From positions 1 through 9,643 of the forward strand of contig JBGVGI010000036.1 in the NCBI GenBank assembly GCA_045121595.1: DNA of 9,643 nt. Direction: 5' to 3'. The position numbers and the translations under genes were made by a program. Source of the DNA: Fumia sp045121595 (GTDB lineage Bacteria > Bacillota > Clostridia > Oscillospirales > Ruminococcaceae). The notes below the pieces were generated by a model. The model did no database searches and was not told where the DNA came from. It saw only the letters and a list, made by a program, of their open reading frames with translations. This document shows positions 1-4,901 of the stretch, piece after piece. Every line of letters starts with the position of its first letter. Position 1 is the first letter of the stretch.

Positions 1-502
1 TGTATATTCCAGTTTAGAAATTGATTATGAGAAATTAAAACTTGGCACAGACGGAATTATAAGCTCGGAGTTATGGGATTGCGACGCTGACATTTTGCAC
101 GTTTCGCCATACCGTAGTTTCCCAAGCGGTGTTTCCGCCTCTGCATCAAAAAAGCACGAGTATCTTACTTGGGCTGAAACGAATAACCATTATATTATTG
201 AAGACGATTTTGAATCAGAGTTCTCAGTATCGAAAAAGCCAGAAGAAACGCTTTTTGCTTTGACTAAATTAAACAACGTCATTTACCTTAATACCTTCTC
301 CAAAACCATTTCGCCAGCTCTTCGTGTGGGATACATGGTACTTCCCGAGCAACTCGTGCCCGTCTTTCAAGAACGACTTGGGTTCCACTCCTGTACTGTT
401 CCAACGTATATTCAATATCTTGTTGCGGAGCTCATTACCAACGGTACTTTTGAAAGACACATCAATAAAGTTCGAAGACAAAAACGCCTAACCAACAAAT
501 AA
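1..502 (+). pseudogene. MocR/PdxR-type GntR-aminotransferase regulator, 3' part, C-terminally truncated
   Basis: The reading frame is open from base 2, so the true start lies outside the window; the TTG at base 95 is internal. The protein matches the fold-type I aminotransferase half of MocR-family regulators, which bind DNA through an N-terminal GntR domain (not in view) and use PLP as a sensory cofactor. Visible landmarks are the substrate-loop motif FPSGV, the PLP-ring motif IEDDFESEF, the Schiff-base lysine in TFSKTISPALRVGY, and the following RLGF...TYIQYLVAELI helix region. The family normally has Tyr in EDDYDSEF; here it is Phe. Family members usually continue for roughly 90 residues after the RRxxRxxR helix, but this one ends at RRQKRLTNK with a stop, and the next convergent gene begins 53 bases later, leaving no space for the missing subdomain in any frame. 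I therefore call it a 3'-deleted remnant. It could still make a shortened protein. Sure of the family, moderately sure it is non-functional. Confidence 0.75.
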
Positions 503-509
503 CTTTATT

Positions 510-550
510 AAAAGAGAGTTACGACACCAAACACTCTATAAATCTCTTTT
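510..550. terminator. Weak bidirectional terminator between convergent genes
   Basis: AAAAGAGA (510-517) pairs with TCTCTTTT (543-550) around a 25-base loop, and a T-rich tract follows on the plus strand (TTTTTATTTT). A smaller alternative pair is AGAGT (515-519) with ACTCT (533-537). The site lies between the plus-strand MocR remnant and the minus-strand SGNH gene and could stop both. The stem is AT-rich and the loop long, so the call is tentative. Confidence 0.4.
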
Positions 551-555
551 TATTT

Positions 556-1110
556 TCAATTGCCTTGGCAAAAGAATATTTTAGCCAAATCGTATGAAGA
601 AACCTTTCGATTACGACCGTAAAAGCCCATGCATTGAACAAAAGAGATTACTTCCTTTGTCGCACAAGGATTCCACATCTTTACATTCAACAGATTTTGA
701 AATTCGCTATGCGTAGAATCTGAAATATTCTTCAAATGCCGATTTTTTTCTTCATCATCGACTGATATAACCACAATCCTTACATTTTTACTCACCGCTT
801 GAATATGATTAATTAACAAAATATACTTTTGCTCAAATCCTGCAATATCTTTCCAATATTCTTCACTGCCACCGATATGTATCATCACCGTGTCTGGACG
901 TAAAGGTATTATACACGAATCATATAGTTCAATTGCATTATCCAAGTTTAATTCGCTGAAACTTCTGTTATACGCCGAGTAATCCAAATTAAAGGATTGT
1001 TTCAACTCACCTACTGGAATTTCCTTATCTTCTTTCTCTCCGAAAATAACGACACCGCCTTTCTCTGCTATCGTATTTAATCTTTGATAATCTCTAATTT
1101 CCTTTTCCAT
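556..1110 (-). CDS. SGNH/GDSL-fold protein with degenerate catalytic motifs
   Basis: This is a 184-residue soluble protein without a signal peptide. The N-terminal half has the order expected of an SGNH hydrolase: a helix ending in AEKGGVVIFG, then YNRSFSEL, then a strand RPDTVMIHIG. In active members these positions read GDS (block I Ser), a Gly-containing YNRGISG block II, and GTND (block III Asn). Here they read GEK (residues 24-26), YNRSFSEL and IGGSE (79-83), so nucleophile, oxyanion Gly and Asn are all replaced; no clear DxxH block V is seen near the C-terminus either. I infer a non-catalytic or altered-function SGNH fold. The strong site AAAGGAGG (1117-1124) six bases before ATG fixes the start and overlaps the stop codon of the upstream PQ-loop gene, so the two are translationally close and co-transcribed. 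Substrate or partner cannot be deduced. Family assignment rests on pattern recognition only. Confidence 0.65.
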   Translation of the reverse strand: MEKEIRDYQRLNTIAEKGGVVIFGEKEDKEIPVGELKQSFNLDYSAYNRSFSELNLDNAIELYDSCIIPLRPDTVMIHIGGSEEYWKDIAGFEQKYILLINHIQAVSKNVRIVVISVDDEEKNRHLKNISDSTHSEFQNLLNVKMWNPCATKEVISFVQCMGFYGRNRKVSSYDLAKIFFCQGN

Positions 1111-1122
1111 AATTCTCCTCCT

Positions 1123-1401
1123 TTAAATAATATTGTTTTTCTTATCCAAACGATAATTTCTAATATATACAACCACGTTCAACATTACTATTATCAAATT
1201 GATTATGTAAACAACCAAAACGTAATTAATTTGCTCCGTTATAATCTTTGCGGTGATTCCGGCAATATACCCGGCAATAATAAGAAAGATAAACGGTAAA
1301 CTCGTTCCTTTCGTGGTTTGTGTTTTATACGCCTTCACCACATTTATCGGCCACGACAAACCAAAACACACCAACATAACTGTTTCAAAAATAGCGCCCA
1401 T
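1123..1401 (-). CDS. Small PQ-loop / SemiSWEET-like membrane protein
   Basis: A 92-residue hydrophobic protein with three predicted membrane helices (about residues 3-24, 34-52 and 57-81), the size of a single triple-helix bundle as in SemiSWEETs, which work as dimers. The motif GLSWPINVVKAYKTQTTKGTS at the end of helix 1 matches the PQ-loop signature (SWxPQxxKxxKTKSxxGxS), but the defining PQ is PI (residues 18-19). Family members transport small solutes such as sugars or amino acids; the solute here is unknown. AAGGAGG lies upstream of the ATG, and a promoter with TATAAT at 1432-1437 drives it leftwards, divergently from the sensor kinase. It is the first gene of a two-gene operon with the SGNH-fold protein 12 bases downstream. 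The PQ-loop call is fairly secure, while transport activity is inferred. Confidence 0.75.
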   Translation of the reverse strand: MGAIFETVMLVCFGLSWPINVVKAYKTQTTKGTSLPFIFLIIAGYIAGITAKIITEQINYVLVVYIINLIIVMLNVVVYIRNYRLDKKNNII

Positions 1402-1431
1402 AAAATAAGCCTCCTTGTTTTCTACGCTTTC

Positions 1432-1460
1432 ATTATACAGCTATATTTTTGAAATGAACC
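1432..1460 (-). promoter_or_regulatory. Promoter of the PQ-loop/SGNH operon
   Basis: A perfect -10 TATAAT (minus strand, 1432-1437) is present 30 bases upstream of the start codon at 1401. The -35 at 17-base spacing is poor (GGTTCA, 1455-1460; GTTCAT at 16 bases), which fits a promoter that needs an activator. Confidence 0.55.
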
Positions 1461-1474
1461 CACAGAAAAATTTT

Positions 1475-1503
1475 ATAAATGAATTTTTGATTTTTCCATT
1501 TAT
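1475..1503. promoter_or_regulatory. Inverted repeat in the divergent regulatory region
   Basis: ATAAATG (1475-1481) and CATTTAT (1497-1503) form perfect 7-base arms around 15 bases. The site lies just upstream of the weak -35 of the leftward operon and between the two divergent promoters, a suitable position for an activator or the CitB-type regulator. AT richness makes a chance match possible. Confidence 0.3.
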
Positions 1504-1505
1504 TT

Positions 1506-1519
1506 TACTTACGAAAGTA
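1506..1519. promoter_or_regulatory. Candidate operator upstream of the sensor-kinase promoter
   Basis: TACTT-ACGA-AAGTA is a 14-base inverted repeat centred about 26 bases upstream of the -35 of the kinase promoter. It is the most compact dyad in the divergent region. Binding by the adjacent response regulator is a guess from position only. Confidence 0.3.
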
Positions 1520-1538
1520 TTTATGAAAGGAAAATAAA

Positions 1539-1567
1539 TTGAATTTTTACTTATAAAATGCTATAAT
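1539..1567 (+). promoter_or_regulatory. Promoter of the sensor kinase / response regulator operon
   Basis: TTGAAT (1539-1544) and a perfect TATAAT (1562-1567) are separated by exactly 17 bases, a good housekeeping-sigma promoter. The ribosome site AAAGGAG (1582-1588) follows, 9 bases before the ATG at 1598, giving a short leader of roughly 20-25 bases. Confidence 0.75.
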
Positions 1568-1597
1568 ATTGTCAGTCGAACAAAGGAGTAAATTGCA

Positions 1598-3238
1598 ATG
1601 ATGCAAAAATCGTCTAATTCATTAAGCCGAATACAAAGAAAAATTTCTGCAACGCAGATTATATTAGTTGTATCTCTGACAATTATTCTTGCAATTATCG
1701 GCATTGTTACAAACATTAAGTTTGAAAAAGATAAAACCGATAGAAACCTTCAAAACATTTCTGAAACCATTGCGACTTCCCCTTCCTTTATGGAAAACGA
1801 CATCCAAAACGGGACTGCCCAAGATCAGGTAAATTTGATGCGTTATCTCGATTCCTTAAAAAAGTCCTTATATGACGTTGACGTTATTTCCATAGTAAAT
1901 AAAAACAATCAACGTTTTTATCACACGAACCACTCTTTAATCGGCACACAATACGACGGAGAACAGCCTGACTTCTCCCCCGTAGAAAAAAACTTCTACA
2001 TTGTCAACACAAATGGTCCTTCTGGGGCGCAACGAAGAGCATACAGTGCACTCTATTCCGAAACCGGAGAATATCTCGGTTTTATTATGGTTATCATCCT
2101 AACGGAACATGTTAATGAAAACATCACGCAAATTATTACAACTTACGCAATCCTTGCCGTTGTCGCTATTGTTATAGAATTATTTATCACCTCTCGTATA
2201 TCTAAAAGCATAAAAAATAGCTTGTTAGGTTATGAGCCCGATACCATCTCAGCAATGTATCTCGTTCGCGATAACATACTTGAATCGTTAAAAGAAGGAA
2301 TTATCGCCGTAGATAAAGACGGCACAATTCTCTTCACCAACAATTCCGCTGTGAAAATGTTAGATAAAAGCAGTACTGCTACGGAATTCATCGGGAAAAA
2401 CATAGAACAAATTAAAAATGGTAACGTCATTAAAACCGTCTTAAACGGATCGGAAAAGGAATTCGGCATTCAAGGTCAAAGAATGGATGGAACTGACGTC
2501 ATAATAGACAGGATCCCCATTAAACACGAAGAAGATCCCATTGATACAATCTGCATTTTGCACGACCGTGCGGAATATACCAAGCTTATGGAAGACTTAG
2601 CCGGTACTCGTTATCTCGTCGATTCCATGCGTGCAAATAACCATGATTTCACTAATAAGCTACATGTAATACTTGGACTCATCCAAATGGAGATGTACGA
2701 CCAAGCAACCTCTTATATTGAGAACATTACGATGGTTCAACGTGCGTCTATCAGCAAAATCATGAATTGCATCAGCGAACCCGCTTTGGCTGCACTACTT
2801 ATTGGTAAGACGGCACGAGCCGCAGAGTTAAACGTCAAATTCACGTTACGCGATGGTTCTCACTTCTCAAATACCGATATGCATATCCCTACTGAAGTAC
2901 TTATTACGGTTATTGGGAACTTAATTGAAAATGCATTTGAATCTATGAACGCAAAAGAACCTAACCCGTCTAATCCTAACGAACTCATTATAGGACTTTT
3001 CTCTAAAGAGGATTCTATCTTAATAACAGTTGACGATACTGGCTTAGGTATATCGGAAGAAAATAAACAACGTATATTTGAAAACGGATTCTCTACAAAA
3101 GGCGAAAACCGTGGCACTGGTCTCTACCAAGTAAAAACAATGGTTGAAAATTTGGGTGGGCTGATTACCGTTGACTCACAAGAAAACGTCGGCACGTCCT
3201 TCTTCGTATATTTTTCAAAGGAAAAAAAGGATAATTGA
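1598..3238 (+). CDS. CitA/DcuS-family sensor histidine kinase
   Basis: A 546-residue membrane kinase. Order: TM1 (about 19-40); extracytoplasmic PAS-like/sCache sensor (about 41-175); TM2 (about 179-198); cytoplasmic PAS starting near LESLKEGIIAVDKDGTI (228-244); DHp region with phosphoacceptor His349 in RANNHDFTNKLHVILGL, the signature of the CitA/DcuS/DctS/MalK group; and a HATPase domain with N-box NLIENAFES (441-449), G1 DDTGLGI (478-484) and G2 RGTGLY (504-509). In the sensor domain, R106-F-Y-H109 and the R146/R147 pair sit where CitA and DcuS carry their carboxylate-binding Arg/His residues, so a di- or tricarboxylate ligand is likely but unproven. The start is ATGATG after AAAGGAG; the first ATG is at 9-base spacing. 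The stop is three bases before the response-regulator ATG. Length and motifs look complete and functional. Confidence 0.92.
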   Translation: MMQKSSNSLSRIQRKISATQIILVVSLTIILAIIGIVTNIKFEKDKTDRNLQNISETIATSPSFMENDIQNGTAQDQVNLMRYLDSLKKSLYDVDVISIVNKNNQRFYHTNHSLIGTQYDGEQPDFSPVEKNFYIVNTNGPSGAQRRAYSALYSETGEYLGFIMVIILTEHVNENITQIITTYAILAVVAIVIELFITSRISKSIKNSLLGYEPDTISAMYLVRDNILESLKEGIIAVDKDGTILFTNNSAVKMLDKSSTATEFIGKNIEQIKNGNVIKTVLNGSEKEFGIQGQRMDGTDVIIDRIPIKHEEDPIDTICILHDRAEYTKLMEDLAGTRYLVDSMRANNHDFTNKLHVILGLIQMEMYDQATSYIENITMVQRASISKIMNCISEPALAALLIGKTARAAELNVKFTLRDGSHFSNTDMHIPTEVLITVIGNLIENAFESMNAKEPNPSNPNELIIGLFSKEDSILITVDDTGLGISEENKQRIFENGFSTKGENRGTGLYQVKTMVENLGGLITVDSQENVGTSFFVYFSKEKKDN

Positions 3239-3241
3239 TTT

Positions 3242-3922
3242 ATGTATAAAGTTTTAATTGTTGAAGATGACCCTATGGTTGCGATGATTAACGAACAATA
3301 CGTTCGTAGACATAAGGATTTCTCCGTTGCAGGAAAATGCAAAGACGGAGAAGCCGCATTAAAGTTTATCAGCGAAAACGACGTTGATTTAATTATATTA
3401 GACATATTCATGCCCCACATGAACGGCTTTGAGACATTACGAGAACTTCGCAAAGATAAACAAGCTATAGACGTCATTATGGTCACTGCTGCAAACGATA
3501 GAGACTCCCTCGAAGAAGCTTTGCACCTTGGGGTTGTGGATTATTTAGTGAAACCTTTTTCCTTTGACCGTTTTAAACTTGCGTTAGATAAATTCATTTC
3601 TCAAAAGAGAGTGTTAAGTGATTTTGATACCTTAAATCAATCCAACATCGATTTTATTATAGACAAGAAAAGAAAACAACCCCAGGAACTTTTTCCAAAA
3701 GGTATTCAAGACAAGACTTTACAATCCATTCTTGCATGCTTAAAAAAGAATAGTCCTGAACCCGTAACAAGCGATTTCATATCAGAACAAACAGGCTTAA
3801 CCGCTGTAACTGTAAGAAGATATATGACCTATTTAGAAGAAAATGCCATCGTCGTTGGAGAATTAAACTATGAAACGGGCGGTCGGCCTTGTATGTATTA
3901 CATCTTAAAAGAAGACGAATAA
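3242..3922 (+). CDS. CitB/DcuR-family response regulator
   Basis: A 226-residue partner of the preceding kinase. The receiver domain (1-115) carries acidic residues E8, D9 and D10, phosphoacceptor D54 in IILDIFMP, T82 in MVTAA and K104 in VKPF. A linker (about 118-155) leads to the C-terminal helix-turn-helix typical of CitB/DcuR/MalR regulators: LKKNSPEPVTSDFISEQTG followed by the recognition helix VTVRRYMTYLEE (189-200) and the wing GRPCMYYIL. The length agrees with the family. It is cotranscribed with the kinase with a three-base gap; the Shine-Dalgarno AAAGGA (3226-3231) lies inside the kinase's last codons, 10 bases before ATG. The family usually activates genes for carboxylate uptake or fermentation, but no such transporter is adjacent; the divergent PQ-loop/SGNH operon is the nearest possible target (inference). 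Confidence 0.92.
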   Translation: MYKVLIVEDDPMVAMINEQYVRRHKDFSVAGKCKDGEAALKFISENDVDLIILDIFMPHMNGFETLRELRKDKQAIDVIMVTAANDRDSLEEALHLGVVDYLVKPFSFDRFKLALDKFISQKRVLSDFDTLNQSNIDFIIDKKRKQPQELFPKGIQDKTLQSILACLKKNSPEPVTSDFISEQTGLTAVTVRRYMTYLEENAIVVGELNYETGGRPCMYYILKEDE

Positions 3923-3925
3923 AAG

Positions 3926-3959
3926 AAAACTCCTTGTGCGTTCAACACAGGGAGTTTTT
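3926..3959. terminator. Strong bidirectional intrinsic terminator
   Basis: AAAACTCCTTGTG (3926-3938) pairs with CACAGGGAGTTTT (3946-3958) through 13 positions with a single G-T wobble and a 7-base loop; TTTTT follows on the plus strand. On the minus strand the hairpin is followed by TTTTCTTTT, so it can end both the regulator operon and the convergent folT transcript. Confidence 0.9.
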
Positions 3960-3979
3960 GATTTATTCAATTGTCCATT

Positions 3980-4594
3980 TTACTCAATTCTCAAATTTAA
4001 TGCCTTAATTCGCAAAACGATGGGAACAATCACAAACAGTAACGCGTAATTTACCAAGCTGTTCCAAATCTGACCTTGAATAAACAAACGGGACGCCAAG
4101 TACGTAAAATATGGTACGCCTTTTGCATAAAGCAACCAGAATGCGGTTGTATTTATCCCCACTGTAGAAATCAAGAAAGTAAGTACGCACACGATTGCTA
4201 TTTTAACGTAGATACCCCACTTATATTTGATTTTAATACCGTTCACTACAAAACCCGTTACGAGAGCCACCATACCCATTGCAATGCCGATCCACGGCAT
4301 ATAGGCAAATCCGGCAGAGTGATACAAATACCCTACTAAATCGCCTAAAAAACAGGCTGCAAAGCCAAATAACGGACCGATTATGAGCCCACAAAGCGCT
4401 GATACAACAATTGTTAAAGAAAACTGTGTATCGGCAAATTTGAACTCAAAAAACATGTTCGCTACCACTACGATAGCCGTCATAACTGAGATATAGGCTA
4501 TTTTGTGGCTTGCATTCTTTTCCGCAAGTGTTGCCGAAAAGAGTAATCGTTTGATCGGGCTGATGCCCTTCTTTTGTTGCGCTGATTCTTGCAT
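3980..4594 (-). CDS. folT: Folate-family ECF transporter S component (FolT)
   Basis: A 204-residue membrane protein with about six helices. After a soluble N-terminus (1-30) come a helix in HKIAYISVMTAIVVVANMF, the FolT/S-component pattern FADTQFSLTIVVSALCGLIIGPLFGFAACFLGDLVGYL, and GFAYMPWIGIAMGMVALVTGF. Near the C-terminus TAFWLLYAKGVPYFTYLASR matches the FolT segment that normally reads TLWLxxLYGKxFxxxLPAR. S components bind the vitamin and dock on a shared EcfA/EcfA'/EcfT module; that module is not in this window, so this is a solitary, group II type S gene. The specificity call is much strengthened by the THF riboswitch in its leader. Translation starts at ATG 4594 after AAGGAGGT (4602-4609), which is buried in the riboswitch terminator hairpin. 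It is transcribed towards the response regulator, with a shared terminator between them. Confidence 0.88.
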   Translation of the reverse strand: MQESAQQKKGISPIKRLLFSATLAEKNASHKIAYISVMTAIVVVANMFFEFKFADTQFSLTIVVSALCGLIIGPLFGFAACFLGDLVGYLYHSAGFAYMPWIGIAMGMVALVTGFVVNGIKIKYKWGIYVKIAIVCVLTFLISTVGINTTAFWLLYAKGVPYFTYLASRLFIQGQIWNSLVNYALLFVIVPIVLRIKALNLRIE

Positions 4595-4601
4595 AAAAAA
4601 A

Positions 4602-4622
4602 ACCTCCTTGCAAAAAAGAGGT
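4602..4622 (-). terminator. Riboswitch-controlled terminator that also sequesters the folT ribosome site
   Basis: On the minus strand ACCTCTT (4616-4622) pairs with AAGGAGGT (4602-4609, one bulged G) around TTTTGC-like loop bases, and eight T residues (4595-4602) run directly up to the start codon. The right arm is the Shine-Dalgarno itself. The same hairpin could therefore terminate transcription and hide the ribosome site. Confidence 0.75.
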
Positions 4623-4682
4623 CCGCAGGTGTGTGGAATAAATATTTACGCGCGCTATACCTATTCCATATTCGAAGCGGAC
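4621..4682 (-). promoter_or_regulatory. Alternative (anti-terminator) pairing of the THF riboswitch expression platform
   Basis: GTCCGC at the 3' end of the aptamer (plus-strand 4677-4682) is exactly complementary to GCGGAC (4621-4626), which abuts and overlaps the terminator's left arm. The bases between fold into their own hairpin, TGGAATA/TATTCCA (4634-4640 with 4662-4668). Without ligand this long helix would compete with the terminator/sequestor; with THF bound the aptamer keeps GTCCGC and the gene is off. The switching direction is inferred. Confidence 0.6.
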
Positions 4683-4780
4683 GCGCCCAGATACCGCAGA
4701 AACTCGTTAAAAATTCTGGTTTCTTTCGTCCACCGACAACGTCCCGTTCGGTGGCACTTTACGCATCAAGGCTACTCAAC
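4671..4780 (-). promoter_or_regulatory. Tetrahydrofolate (THF-I, folT-type) riboswitch aptamer
   Basis: Read on the minus strand, the leader shows the conserved THF-I segments in order: GAGTAG, GCGTAAAGTG, GAACGGGACGTTGTC, ACGAAAG, GCGGTATC and GCGTCCGC. They line up with the known Eubacterium siraeum aptamer (AGUAG, GCGUUAAGUG, GAAUGGGAUGUCGUC, ACGAAG, GCGGU, GCAUCCGC). Stems are preserved with different bases: P2 CCTTGAT/ATCTGGG (4765-4771 with 4686-4692, one mismatch), P3 CCACCG/CGGTGG (4749-4754 with 4730-4735, perfect) and a distal stem AGAAAC/GTTTCT (4719-4724 with 4698-4703, perfect). P1 looks short and imperfect. Ligands in the family are THF and related reduced folates, which fits the downstream folT. 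Confidence 0.92.
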
Positions 4781-4793
4781 TTTTGTTGCAAGT

Positions 4794-4822
4794 ATTATAC
4801 TGCTTTTTTTGAAAAAAAGCAA
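4794..4822 (-). promoter_or_regulatory. folT promoter
   Basis: TTGCTT (4817-4822) and a perfect TATAAT (4794-4799) on the minus strand are separated by 17 bases. The start point would fall near 4787, just before the riboswitch, giving a leader of about 190 bases. Confidence 0.8.
4802..4820. repeat. Perfect 19-base palindrome inside the folT promoter
   Basis: GCTTTTTTT-G-AAAAAAAGC occupies the spacer and part of the -35 of the folT promoter. It could be an operator, a curved-DNA element or chance; the one-base centre makes an RNA hairpin terminator unlikely. Confidence 0.4.
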
Positions 4823-4865
4823 GCGTTTGAATTCGCTATTATAAAATTGTTTTGTGAAAATTATC

Positions 4866-4891
4866 ACGGCGACGAAATAGATCGTCGCCGT
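4866..4891 (-). terminator. Terminator of the antiporter gene
   Basis: ACGGCGACGA (4882-4891 read on the minus strand) and TCGTCGCCGT (4866-4875) form a perfect 10-base GC-rich stem with a 6-base loop, 10 bases after the antiporter stop. The following tract is GATAATTTTC rather than a clean T run, so termination may be incomplete or Rho-assisted, yet the stem insulates the folT promoter just beyond. Confidence 0.75.
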
Positions 4892-4901
4892 TTATAAGAC
4901 A

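Noticed and set aside
95..502. TTG at base 95 as the start of a 135-residue protein
   Set aside because: The frame is open back to base 2 and the upstream residues continue the MocR alignment; there is no ribosome site before the TTG.
1084..1299. Small plus-strand open frame opposite the PQ-loop gene
   Set aside because: It is antisense to a gene with a clear family motif and good ribosome site; its Asn/Tyr/Ile composition is that of a reversed membrane gene.
4595..4800. T-box leader upstream of folT
   Set aside because: No T-box antiterminator sequence (TGGNACCGCG type) is present, whereas all THF-I aptamer segments occur in order.
4503..4897. Plus-strand open frames across the folT leader and folT 5' end
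   Set aside because: They run antisense through the THF riboswitch and folT, have no ribosome site and show no protein family pattern.
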